Assembly: GCA_016839245.1 (NCBI GenBank)
Contig: JAEOUN010000069.1
Coordinates: 1-24,721 of the forward strand
Source of the DNA: Candidatus Thorarchaeota archaeon
GTDB taxonomy: Archaea > Asgardarchaeota > Thorarchaeia > Thorarchaeales > Thorarchaeaceae
DNA: 24,721 nt
Direction: 5' to 3'
Shown here: piece by piece, positions 15,116 to 22,961 of the stretch
Numbering within the stretch: position 1 is the stretch's first letter
Layout of the letters: the number at the start of each line of letters is the position of its first letter
Notes under the pieces: generated by a model
Seen by the model: only the letters and a program-made list of their open reading frames with translations
Database searches by the model: none
Told to the model about the DNA's origin: nothing
Made by a program: the position numbers and the translations under genes

Positions 15116-15985
15116 ATGAATAATTATAGTGTAATTCTCAAGGAAAAACTAGCAATTGGCTGTCTTCTTTTGTTACTCTCGATATTCATTTTTGGTGGTA
15201 TTACAGGCTCGCCAATAATTGAGGAAACGTGTATAGAAGGCAATTCTTGTACATTTATTGAATCTACCTCGAGTTCAATGTCAAAGAGTGTAGCTGCCTA
15301 TGACTGGGAATCTCAATACATCTTCTTGCATTCAAATGATGTCCTAATTTTTGATTACACTGTTTCTGGTGGTAGCATTAATCTCCATCTTCTATCATCG
15401 GGTCAGTACAGTACATGGTTAAGCGCTGGCCCCTATCAGATGGTTCCAACACTGAAATCTATCACAAGCACATCTAGTGGTCAACTTACATACAGAGCTA
15501 GTTCAACTAGTGAGTACTATCTTCTCTTTGACAATCAAGCTAGCAGTTCCTCCAAAACTATTTCGGGTACAATCACAAAAGATACTCGTGCTCCCTCCAT
15601 CTATTGCAATCTAACAAACGGACAAAACTATACTAGTCCAGTCACTATACAGATCAATGCAACTGATGACGAATCTAGTGTAGAACAAATTACGTTGAGA
15701 ATTGATGGTGAAGAGGTGACATCGGTAGATGACGCCAATACACTTCTCTATGAGTGGGATGTAAAATGGGCTGACTCAGGGAATTTCACTCTAGAAATTT
15801 CTGCATCTGATGGTTGGGGTAAGACAAGCACCGTTGAGTTGAATGTGTCAATCAGCGGAACACCTACTGAAACACTATCCTTAGGAGGGCTAATGGAATT
15901 CCTTCCTAGTGCTGTACTGATTCTAGGCGTTGTGGCATTGTGCTATATGAAGACGAAGAGTCGTCCAGCAAAATCGAACTGGTAG
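15116..15985 (+). CDS. Secreted, membrane-anchored protein with Ig-like domain
   Basis: 289 residues. An N-terminal hydrophobic helix (about 12-32) serves as signal or anchor. A Ser/Thr-rich beta domain (about 40-155) contains YDWESQYIFLHSNDVLIFDY and SEYYLLFDN. An Ig-like domain (about 158-248) begins with APSIYCNLTNGQNY, and a C-terminal membrane helix (about 260-279) is followed by a basic tail. It should display its domains outside the cell. NxS/T sites occur in the second domain. GGGGGG lies six to eight bases before the ATG. The layout resembles the smaller protein at 24075 (signal, beta domain, C-terminal helix). The ligand is unknown. Confidence 0.75.
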   Translation: MNNYSVILKEKLAIGCLLLLLSIFIFGGITGSPIIEETCIEGNSCTFIESTSSSMSKSVAAYDWESQYIFLHSNDVLIFDYTVSGGSINLHLLSSGQYSTWLSAGPYQMVPTLKSITSTSSGQLTYRASSTSEYYLLFDNQASSSSKTISGTITKDTRAPSIYCNLTNGQNYTSPVTIQINATDDESSVEQITLRIDGEEVTSVDDANTLLYEWDVKWADSGNFTLEISASDGWGKTSTVELNVSISGTPTETLSLGGLMEFLPSAVLILGVVALCYMKTKSRPAKSNW

Positions 15986-16006
15986 TAAATGTGAATACAA
16001 AAGGTG

Positions 16007-16034
16007 AATGGTGGGCCCGACGTGATTTGAACAC
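16007..16034 (-). repeat. Direct repeat: detached tRNA-Val 3' end
   Basis: 28 bases match 19899-19926 with one substitution (at 16018). Read on the minus strand it contains T-loop TTCAAAT, the CACGT stem strand, the acceptor strand and CCA of tRNA-Val. The rest of a tRNA is missing: the bases further 5' on the minus strand form an unrelated nested hairpin (16041-16086). It is the expected displaced 3' fragment of an insertion into tRNA-Val. Confidence 0.7.
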
Positions 16035-16126
16035 CACGCTGCAAGTAGTGCTTTCTGTGAGCACATTCATCTTAGACTGTACTTGCTAAATTACTCACGC
16101 TTTTTAATTTCTAATAGATTTTCCAT

Positions 16127-16160
16127 ATGATGTCGCTAATCAACAGTCTAACGACATCAT
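16127..16160 (-). terminator. 9-bp hairpin at the 3' end of the STAND/TPR gene
   Basis: ATGATGTCG (16127-16135) pairs perfectly with CGACATCAT (16152-16160) around a 16-base loop. The stem includes the gene's stop codon. No T-run follows on the minus strand, so it may protect the mRNA end rather than terminate transcription. Confidence 0.3.
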
Positions 16161-19100
16161 CCTAGAAGGTTTATTCTCTCTCTAGCCTGGTCCTGAGTAA
16201 GCCCAACAAAGTCAATCAGAAACGATTCCGTTTCAATCCTAAGATGCTCAAGATCCTCGGTGTATGCGATGCTTGACATATGCGAGAGATTAGTGAGAAT
16301 AGAGAGTGCCTCTATGTATGTGGCTTCTGCTTCAGTAGTTCTTCCTGTTTCGCGAAACAGTCTAGCTACCCTGACTAGTGTGTGTACTTTTGCTGGCTTG
16401 AACAATTGAGAGCTCTTCATCTGTTTGTTATCATATAGTATTAGTGCTGAAGATAAGCATCGTTCTGCATCTTCTAATCTTCTCATTTGCAAGTACAGAT
16501 TACCCATATCACTCAATGTTTCTGCTAATTCATCATTGAACATACTAGGAGCTCCTTTAGTCAGTGTTTCCAAGTTTTCCAAAGACTCTGAAAACCTCTT
16601 CTCCGCATCTTCAAAACGACTCGTTTCTGAATATAGATTTCCAAGGTTGCTCAAAACTTTGGTGACTTTATCGAGAAAAGAATGAGGGGAGTATGAGGTC
16701 AACGCTTGGAATATTTCAAGTGCTTCCTCAAACTCCTTTTCAGACTCTTCAAATTTCTTCATCTTAATGTGCAGTTTCGCAATCCTGTTCTGGCAATCTG
16801 CAATATGATGACGATGTAACCATAGTGGTGTTGTTGTGGAATTTCTGTGAATATCAAGCGCTTTATCATATGTTTCTTCAGCTTTGTCCCATCTCTTAGT
16901 TTCCACATAAAGATCCGCGAAACTAGTGAGTGTAGTAGCAACTTGGGTTTCAAAACAGACGGGGGCAAGATTAGCGACTTTTTCATATATTTCCAGTGCG
17001 CGTTCAAGGGCTTTCTCTGCTTGCTCGAATCTATTTATTTCTGTATAGAGGTACGCTAAATCACACAGAACCATTGCAATATTTGGCTCATACTGTCTTG
17101 GAGCATCTTCTGCTAATCCTTCATAGATATGTAATGACTTTTGGTACGAAAGTTCTGCTTCGTCAGTCTTCCAGATGTTATGATACAGATTTCCCAAATT
17201 GTGTAGTACCAAGGCAATTTCATCCTTATACACCTCGCTCGCGGATTCAGCCAGTTCTTCATAGATGCACATGCTCTCTCTGTAGATTTGCTCAGCTTCG
17301 TCTGGCCTATGTGTCGCTTCGAAAATTTTTCCTTGGCATCTCAAAGCATCTGCGAAATTGCCTTGGTGCAGTTCAGGTGTTGTTTTCATTAATTCTCTAT
17401 ACATTAGCAAAGCTTTGTTGATGTGATCTTCAGCATTCTTTAAATCACATATACCCAAGAATAGTACACTTAGACTGTAATTCGCCATGGCAACATCGGA
17501 ACGATGCATCTCTGGATATTCTATGGCGAGTTTTTCATATATTCTTAATGATTCCTTAAGTGCGTTCTCAGCTTCATTCAGCCTACCAGTATCATTGTAC
17601 AGAAGACCGAGATTATTTAGAACCATTGCCACATCACAGAGATATAGTTTGGGTGAGGTACTTGCAAGTTCTTTATAGATTTCCAGTGCTTCTTCATAAG
17701 CTCTCTCTGCTTCATCTGGTTCACAGTTGTCCGAATAGAGGATGGCAAGATTGTTCAGAACTTTTCCAACATCAGTAAGATACTGACCTAAATCATTTTG
17801 TGCAAGTTTCTTATACAGTAACAGAGCCCCTTTATATGCTGATAGAGCCTGCGCTGGTTTGTTCATATCTGAAACAAGAATGGCAAGATGGTTGAGAGTC
17901 TTTGCTATTTCGAGGGAGTATGTTCCTGGCTCTTCCGTTTCTAGTTCTGTAAGGAGATTTAATGCTACGTGATAACTCTCTTCTGCTTGCTTTGGCCTGA
18001 ATGTGTCTGAATATAAGCAGCCAAAAGTATCATACATAAGTGCTATGTAAAGTCTTTTCCGACCCAGCTCTCGACCTGAACGACTATGGTGAAACGAGGA
18101 GGCGAATGTCAGAAACGCTTCTGCTTCACTTGGCTTTCCGAGACTGTAACTTACTAGACCCATGAATGTTTCACGAAGTGCTTTTCCTTCTATCGATTCG
18201 AACTCTACACCTTTGAGTAAATCCAAAACATCAGAATATTGATCGACAGTCACAGCTGCGTTTGTCAATTTGTACGCTGTATCATACAATTCTTGAATAG
18301 CATTTTCTTCATTCAGGATTGCAGAGGCTGAAATGGCCATACCTTGCAATATTGGTCTATTCTCTAACTCCGCGACTCTCAAGAGGTTGTTTCTCAGCTC
18401 TTCTATGATTGTGTTCTTCTTCCTGCCAAGCTCTGAGATAGCTAATGTTCTCGCCAAATCGTGCATTTCCCACCACTGTTCATCAAGTGGAGTTACAAAG
18501 CTAAGTCTTGTCAGTGCAAACCACTCAGGACCTTTGAGGTCAGGATAAAGGATTTGTAAAGTATCCTTGTTGAAGAATGGTAAAAGTGCGGCAAAATCAA
18601 TCACACGTGTAAGACTCCCAACTCGATCAAAGAGAATATTCCAAACTTTCACCCTTGTTTCTTCAAGAGAGTCTGCTTCCAAGCCCCTTACAGTTTCTAA
18701 TGTTAGTCCCTTCTTGGTCACAGCGCTACAAATAAGATCCAGCAGGAAAGGGTGTTTCTGACTGATATCTATGAGTAACTTCTGAAGATCTAAATCTCCG
18801 ACCTTGTTGTGTTCCAGAAGTTCTTTACAGCCATCATCATCAAATTCATTAATCCGCATCTGTTCCATCTTTATCAACGAGCACCACTCCTCGTCGAAAG
18901 ATTCTCTTCCGGCTGTGACTCCTACACAGTCAACAAGTTTTGACAGGAATATTTGCCACAACTCTGCTTCATTCACTTTTTTATCATCAATAGTCAATAG
19001 TGGAATATCCCTGTTCACAGTCTCGTAACGATCGAGCATCACAATGAGTGGGCGACATTTGTCCTTTGGACGACTGTTGAAGTCATCTTCTAGTGCTTTC

Positions 19101-19666
19101 AGGAAGAGATTCATTGCATTGGATATATCATCAAACAGATTCCGGACCATCTCCTCAGTGAAGTCATCACCAAGGTAGGTTTCCAGCCAGTTTCCAAGAC
19201 TACCTGTTCTCTGTTTCAGAATCTCCTTGAGATGTATTCCAAGTTTTCTCAGCCTATCCGCTTGGTCTACGAAAGATCCTATGACCGGGACCAGTGTGAC
19301 AGTTTGCAATACCCAATCCTTTCCGTCTTTCGCAGCTGGTTCATATCGATTAATGGATCGTACCTTTATCTCCCAGAGTGTATCAAAACGAGGCAATTTT
19401 ATGTCTAGTCGGTTGAACTCTGATGCTAAACGTTCTAGTCGTGCATAGAAATCACCATGGATCTTGCAGTCAATCAAGAGTGAGTTACTATATTCTTTTT
19501 TCCAGTGTTTTAGAAGAGTAGATTTACCAATTCCACCGACTCCATGGATGTGAATTAAGACATTAGAGTTCGAACACGAATTTAAAGCTTCAATCATCCA
19601 TTTCAGCCATTCGTTTCTGTCAACACATTTCTCTTCTAAAGCCCCTACTCCTTCCAACGCATACAC
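16157..19666 (-). CDS. STAND (NB-ARC type) ATPase with long TPR array
   Basis: 1169 residues. Walker A GVGGIGKST is at 42-50, Walker B LIVMLD at 207-212, a sensor-like TAGRE at 251-255, and a winged-helix region ends in WWEMHDLAR with MHD at 401-403. This is the NB-ARC order of signal-transduction ATPases, in which MHD reads the nucleotide. From about 490 to 1150 the protein is tetratricopeptide repeats of about 42 residues, with recurring NLG/LYSDTGR/DEAE and YEELA motifs as in kinesin-light-chain-type TPRs. These proteins typically switch from ADP-bound monomer to ATP-bound oligomer when the repeats sense a ligand. No effector domain is present at either end, so a partner may be needed. GGTG lies just before the ATG. 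It is the sole gene of a tRNA-bounded segment, which suggests a horizontally moved defence or signalling module. Confidence 0.9.
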   Translation of the reverse strand: MYALEGVGALEEKCVDRNEWLKWMIEALNSCSNSNVLIHIHGVGGIGKSTLLKHWKKEYSNSLLIDCKIHGDFYARLERLASEFNRLDIKLPRFDTLWEIKVRSINRYEPAAKDGKDWVLQTVTLVPVIGSFVDQADRLRKLGIHLKEILKQRTGSLGNWLETYLGDDFTEEMVRNLFDDISNAMNLFLKALEDDFNSRPKDKCRPLIVMLDRYETVNRDIPLLTIDDKKVNEAELWQIFLSKLVDCVGVTAGRESFDEEWCSLIKMEQMRINEFDDDGCKELLEHNKVGDLDLQKLLIDISQKHPFLLDLICSAVTKKGLTLETVRGLEADSLEETRVKVWNILFDRVGSLTRVIDFAALLPFFNKDTLQILYPDLKGPEWFALTRLSFVTPLDEQWWEMHDLARTLAISELGRKKNTIIEELRNNLLRVAELENRPILQGMAISASAILNEENAIQELYDTAYKLTNAAVTVDQYSDVLDLLKGVEFESIEGKALRETFMGLVSYSLGKPSEAEAFLTFASSFHHSRSGRELGRKRLYIALMYDTFGCLYSDTFRPKQAEESYHVALNLLTELETEEPGTYSLEIAKTLNHLAILVSDMNKPAQALSAYKGALLLYKKLAQNDLGQYLTDVGKVLNNLAILYSDNCEPDEAERAYEEALEIYKELASTSPKLYLCDVAMVLNNLGLLYNDTGRLNEAENALKESLRIYEKLAIEYPEMHRSDVAMANYSLSVLFLGICDLKNAEDHINKALLMYRELMKTTPELHQGNFADALRCQGKIFEATHRPDEAEQIYRESMCIYEELAESASEVYKDEIALVLHNLGNLYHNIWKTDEAELSYQKSLHIYEGLAEDAPRQYEPNIAMVLCDLAYLYTEINRFEQAEKALERALEIYEKVANLAPVCFETQVATTLTSFADLYVETKRWDKAEETYDKALDIHRNSTTTPLWLHRHHIADCQNRIAKLHIKMKKFEESEKEFEEALEIFQALTSYSPHSFLDKVTKVLSNLGNLYSETSRFEDAEKRFSESLENLETLTKGAPSMFNDELAETLSDMGNLYLQMRRLEDAERCLSSALILYDNKQMKSSQLFKPAKVHTLVRVARLFRETGRTTEAEATYIEALSILTNLSHMSSIAYTEDLEHLRIETESFLIDFVGLTQDQARERINLLG

Positions 19667-19898
19667 CTTACCCTATTCGTATAGCTATGCCACTATGCGA
19701 TAATCTCAAACATTAACTTGAATAAAAATCATTGCGTTCTTGTTCAGGAAACGTGATCCCAAGGAGCGCATAGCAATCTATACCAGTAACCTACAGAGTT
19801 CTCATGCGTATTGAGGTTGATACTAATGCCAACTAATACTTCCTAGATTGGGTAAGGATTGATTTCTCCGAACTAATTAAAAAACAGAGAGCGAAGCA

Positions 19899-19926
19899 AA
19901 TGGTGGGCCGGACGTGATTTGAACAC
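19899..19926 (-). repeat. Direct repeat: 3' end of intact tRNA-Val
   Basis: This is the intact copy of the 28-base repeat at 16007-16034. It lies wholly inside the last exon of the tRNA plus two downstream bases, so it avoids both introns. Confidence 0.7.
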
Positions 19927-20039
19927 GTGAATCGGTGTTAGATGGGAAGTCCATCTATCTCCACCGCACTGTCAATGCGGTATCAGTCGACTTTACCATT
20001 CCGAAGAATAGTAAAATAGCCGGGCTAGACCACCGGCCC
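19901..20039 (-). tRNA. tRNA-Val(GAC) with two non-canonical introns
   Basis: Acceptor GGGCCGG/CCGGCCC, D arm from GTCTAGCCCGG, anticodon stem CCGCA/TGCGG around TTGACAG, variable TGGTC, T stem ACGTG/CACGT around TTCAAAT, discriminator A and encoded CCA. Exons are 20017-20039, 19961-19985 and 19901-19930. Intron 1 (19986-20016, 31 nt, at 21/22 in the D loop) is a 10-bp stem closed by a TTCG tetraloop, with bulges TAT and ACT and central helix CGGC/GTCG. Intron 2 (19931-19960, 30 nt, at 46/47) has bulges GGA and ATT and central helix CGGT/ACCG. Removing both gives a standard 78-nt Val tRNA. The usual anticodon-loop position is uninterrupted. Confidence 0.92.
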
Positions 20040-20066
20040 AGTGGATTCTGTCACCATGCCCGTCAA

Positions 20067-20073
20067 TTAAAAA
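20067..20073 (-). promoter_or_regulatory. TATA-type box of tRNA-Val(GAC)
   Basis: TTTTTAA on the minus strand lies 27 bases before the tRNA start, matching the tRNA-Gly promoter. Confidence 0.6.
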
Positions 20074-20129
20074 CATTGCGACGAGGTCAATGGTTTCTCT
20101 ATGCTTTTAAAATCAGATTCTCTTCTATA

Positions 20130-20423
20130 TTATGGTCTTTCAACTGGTATTAAGTCATCTTGACCTGTTTCCTCATCGCGATGTTTGTAGAACCATGTGA
20201 AAACAATCAGCAATGCAGATAATGGTACTACTTGAAATAAAAACATCGAGAGTAAAGCTCCTTCTAGAGGAGCATACCTAATCCAGAATATAGTCGCTGG
20301 AAGTGATATGATGATGAAGAATACTATGACCATGATAAGAATCCCAATGCACGTTAGTCCATAATTCTTGACATAGTGTTTGTCACTAGTTGAGAAATCT
20401 CGATACAGTGGTGGTAATGTCAT
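20130..20423 (-). CDS. Small two-helix membrane protein, paralog 1
   Basis: 97 residues from ATG 20423, which has GGAG about ten bases upstream (GGAGAG with a 7-base gap); TTG 20429 would add two residues. Two membrane helices (about 25-48 and 55-79) follow a conserved soluble start, YRDFSTSDKHYVKNYG-x-TCIGI. The same motif opens the neighbouring gene, so the pair arose by tandem duplication. The C-terminal tail is short and acidic. No family or partner is recognised. Confidence 0.65.
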   Translation of the reverse strand: MTLPPLYRDFSTSDKHYVKNYGLTCIGILIMVIVFFIIISLPATIFWIRYAPLEGALLSMFLFQVVPLSALLIVFTWFYKHRDEETGQDDLIPVERP

Positions 20424-20522
20424 AATCAAACTCTCCTATTGCATTTTATTGAAATGAAATGTGATAATTGTTCCGATTAACATCTGTGGTTTACTCAGTG
20501 TGACGATGTAGAAATTTCCGCT

Positions 20523-20816
20523 CTATTCTTCAGAATCAGCCAGCATCTTTTCCTGCTCTTTTTTCTCGCGATATTGCGAGTACAGCTTTATCACAACACC
20601 AAGTGCCACAAAGGGTCCAAGCATCCAGATCCACATGAAGACGAAGGATATGGGATCACCAACAAACACCATATCGCCGCGAATTATCGATGGAATGGTG
20701 TACAAAAATCCAAAGAAAATCAACACCACAATTACACCAATACATGTGCATCCATAGTTCTTCACATATTGCTTATCAGATGCTGAGAAGTACCTGTAAT
20801 CTGGGGGATATGCCAT
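20523..20816 (-). CDS. Small two-helix membrane protein, paralog 2
   Basis: 97 residues from ATG 20816; ATG 20831 is also possible. The inner start is chosen because GGAGGA lies seven bases before it and because it aligns with the start of the paralog (MAYPPDYRYFSASDKQYVKNYG against MTLPPLYRDFSTSDKHYVKNYG, given here in part). Helices lie at about 25-46 and 57-79, followed by a charged tail, REKKEQEK. It is 93 bases upstream of paralog 1 on the same strand and downstream of dUTPase. Confidence 0.65.
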   Translation of the reverse strand: MAYPPDYRYFSASDKQYVKNYGCTCIGVIVVLIFFGFLYTIPSIIRGDMVFVGDPISFVFMWIWMLGPFVALGVVIKLYSQYREKKEQEKMLADSEE

Positions 20817-20867
20817 TATTCCATCCTCCATGATAAATTACTCCTGAACTTAGATAAAGTTGCGCGT

Positions 20868-21323
20868 CTAATAAGTTCCTGTACTTCCGAATCCACCATC
20901 GCCTCTCTCCGTATCAGAGAGCTCGTCCACTTCAATGAACTCAACGTCTGGTACAGGCCTGATTGCCAGTTGACTGATCCTCATGCCCTTTGTGATCCTG
21001 AATATGGTGTTACCATGATTCATGATAATAGTCTTGACTTCTCCCCTGTATCCACTGTCAATTGTTCCCGGGGTATTGAGAACAGTGATTCCCTCTTGCA
21101 TTGCTAGACCACTTCGAGGTCTCACCTGTCCCTCAAATCCTTGAGGGATCTCAATAGCAATTCCTGTGGGTATTGCATAGTGTTCCCCAGGTTTTAACTC
21201 GTAGTCAATCACCGCATAGAGGTCAAAGGCAACATCTCCTCTCTTTGCAGCTTTTGGAATCACAGCGTCAGGATGGAGACGCTTCACGTGGACGGTGACT
21301 GGCTTATCTCCTCTCAAGATCAT
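20868..21323 (-). CDS. dut: dUTP diphosphatase, trimeric dUTPase family
   Basis: 151 residues. It hydrolyses dUTP to dUMP and pyrophosphate, keeping uracil out of DNA and feeding dTMP synthesis. All five motifs are visible in order: AKRGDVAFDLYA, RPRSGLA, NTPGTIDSGYRGEV with the catalytic Asp and Tyr, GMRISQLAI, and the glycine-rich RGDGGFGSTG C-terminal lid. The Ile before DSGYRGE is usual for true dUTPases. The length fits the homotrimeric family. The related dCTP deaminases lack this exact lid. GAGG lies directly against the ATG. Confidence 0.95.
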   Translation of the reverse strand: MILRGDKPVTVHVKRLHPDAVIPKAAKRGDVAFDLYAVIDYELKPGEHYAIPTGIAIEIPQGFEGQVRPRSGLAMQEGITVLNTPGTIDSGYRGEVKTIIMNHGNTIFRITKGMRISQLAIRPVPDVEFIEVDELSDTERGDGGFGSTGTY

Positions 21324-21411
21324 TCCTCTATTCTTGCCGGGTTATTCATTCGGATATACTTGTAGGAGATGATATAGCATAGAGAATAAGATTTATATAT
21401 ATTTAATACAT

Positions 21412-21434
21412 TGTACTATATATTACACAGTACA
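21412..21434 (+). promoter_or_regulatory. Possible PadR operator
   Basis: TGTAC and GTACA form an inverted repeat with 13 bases between, just downstream of a TATA-like run ATTTATATATATTTAA (21391-21406) and about 37 bases before the PadR start. A further GTAC follows at 21442-21445. Autoregulation by the PadR protein is the natural guess. Confidence 0.4.
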
Positions 21435-21470
21435 TAGTTACGTACACTAACAATAATGAGGTGAACAAGT

Positions 21471-21833
21471 GTGTCAATGTCAAAAAAGACGCAAGAGGAA
21501 TTGGACCGCTGGTCTAAGGAAGTAAAGCGAGGAGCTGTGACTCTTGCAATCCTTGCTCTTCTTAGTAAGAGACGAGCATATGGATATGAAGCAGTAAAGC
21601 TTCTTGATGAGAAGATGTCTTTCTTGGCTCTCGAGCAAGGCACAGTCTACCCTCTACTACGACGATTAGAGAAGCGTGATCTCCTGAAGTCAGAGTGGGA
21701 CTATGAAGACCCAACAAAGCCAAAGAAATACTATACAGTCACTGAAGAAGGCATAGCAGCTTTGGGGGCAATGACGCAGACCTGGTCTACATTATCCCAT
21801 GAGATGCGGGAAATTCTATCGGAGGTTGAATAA
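21471..21833 (+). CDS. PadR-family transcriptional regulator
   Basis: 120 residues from GTG 21471, with GAGGTG six bases upstream; ATG 21477 is an alternative. The winged helix is clear: KRGAVTLAILALLSKRRAYGYEAVKLL, then LEQGTVYPLLRRLEKRDLLKSEW, then KKYYTVTEEG as the wing, and a short C-terminal dimerisation helix. This is the small PadR-s2 type. PadR proteins of this kind are commonly paired with HAAS-domain membrane proteins, as here, where the next ATG begins two bases after the stop. The inducing signal is unknown. Confidence 0.92.
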   Translation: MSMSKKTQEELDRWSKEVKRGAVTLAILALLSKRRAYGYEAVKLLDEKMSFLALEQGTVYPLLRRLEKRDLLKSEWDYEDPTKPKKYYTVTEEGIAALGAMTQTWSTLSHEMREILSEVE

Positions 21834-21835
21834 TA

Positions 21836-22951
21836 ATGAGTAGTAATGATCCATTGAAATTAATTGAACAATATCTAGATCGAGTAAGAGTATATCTTCC
21901 TCTAAACAGTGAAGATGCCATCGTTGAGCTGCAGACTCATCTGATTGAGGAAGCCGAGAGAATTGGTGGAGGTACCATGACTGCTGGCTCTACAATGATG
22001 GCCATTGAGAGAATGGGTGATCCCAAGAGTGTTGCCAATGAGTATGCAGGCTCAGGGAAGAGGATTGGTCCGGTGCCAGCAGAATACGTCAATCCAGTTA
22101 GTAGAATTCTGATAATCCTTGTAGCAGTTGCTGCAGCTTTTATAACAGGTGTTTCTCTACTCGGATTTGCGATAACAGATTTTGCTGGAATTCAGAACTG
22201 GCCTTTCAGTATTCCCATCATGATAATCCTGAATCTTATCATAATCGGTGGAATAATTGGCATTATCTCTCTACTAGATCGCGATAAACCTTTGACTGAG
22301 AAGACCAGCCTTGAGTCAATCTTTGGTCTGGGTGTTGATGGCTTTAAACCAAAAGGTCGCTGGGATGCTCTTGGAGATGTTGCCTTGGGTATCTTCTGGG
22401 GAATTATCCTAATGATCCCGGCTATTGTGGTCCTATATACTGAATCCTTTGCTTCGTTGTACCTATTAGTAGTAATCTACCTCTTTCTGGGTGCAGTCAA
22501 AGGCGCTTTCTTCTATATAGGTGGAGAGAATAATTTCAACTTGGCATTGGAGGCCTTTCTTGGTGTCGTCTGGATTGCATTTGCAATAGTCCTGATCAAT
22601 GTAGGATGGCCATTACAATATGTCTATGTCAATGATGGTTCTGGATGGGCTCTGTTTAATCTGGATGTCCTCTTCGCAGGCACTGACATTCCATTCATGC
22701 CTTTTGATTGGATCTGGATATTCATAATGTTCATTACAGTTGTGATTGCTGTCTGGAGGATTATCGTTTCAAGCATGAAGATCTCCACGTATGTCCGTTC
22801 CGGTAAGGATTTCTGGTGGCAGGGCAATTGGGGTGAACGTCGTAGTTTAAGAACTCCACTCTGGAAGCGGATTCTTGGTGAACATGACCAATTCCAGAAA
22901 AGAACCGCAGAACGTCATGATGGATATATGGAACCTGATGAGGAACAGTAG
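21836..22951 (+). CDS. HAAS-domain multi-pass membrane protein
   Basis: 371 residues. The N-terminal helical region (about 1-75) with LDRVRVYLPLNSEDAIVELQTHL and AIERMGDPKSVANEYAGSG is the HAAS signalling domain known from PadR-linked membrane proteins. About six membrane helices follow (roughly 88-112, 118-142, 178-200, 202-224, 234-254, 285-308), with a basic cytoplasmic C-terminus. It starts two bases after the PadR stop, so the two are co-transcribed and probably translationally coupled. The HAAS domain is thought to talk to the PadR partner; the cargo or signal handled by the membrane part is unknown. Confidence 0.85.
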   Translation: MSSNDPLKLIEQYLDRVRVYLPLNSEDAIVELQTHLIEEAERIGGGTMTAGSTMMAIERMGDPKSVANEYAGSGKRIGPVPAEYVNPVSRILIILVAVAAAFITGVSLLGFAITDFAGIQNWPFSIPIMIILNLIIIGGIIGIISLLDRDKPLTEKTSLESIFGLGVDGFKPKGRWDALGDVALGIFWGIILMIPAIVVLYTESFASLYLLVVIYLFLGAVKGAFFYIGGENNFNLALEAFLGVVWIAFAIVLINVGWPLQYVYVNDGSGWALFNLDVLFAGTDIPFMPFDWIWIFIMFITVVIAVWRIIVSSMKISTYVRSGKDFWWQGNWGERRSLRTPLWKRILGEHDQFQKRTAERHDGYMEPDEEQ

Positions 22952-22961
22952 TTGTCTTTCA

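Larger units (their letters stand above)
16007..19926. mobile_element. Putative island integrated in tRNA-Val, carrying one STAND/TPR gene
   Basis: The segment is bounded by direct copies of the tRNA-Val 3' end in the same orientation: the intact gene at its right end and a dead fragment at its left end. This polarity is the one left by insertion into the 3' end of a tRNA gene. Within it lie only the 1169-codon ATPase gene and about 370 bases of flanks. No integrase is present, so it would be a decayed or non-autonomous element. A local duplication of the tRNA end is the alternative. Confidence 0.5.

Noticed and set aside
16425..19448. Many plus-strand open frames of 60-140 codons opposite the STAND/TPR gene
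   Set aside because: They mirror codon periodicity of a repeat-rich gene; none has a ribosome binding site or recognisable domain.
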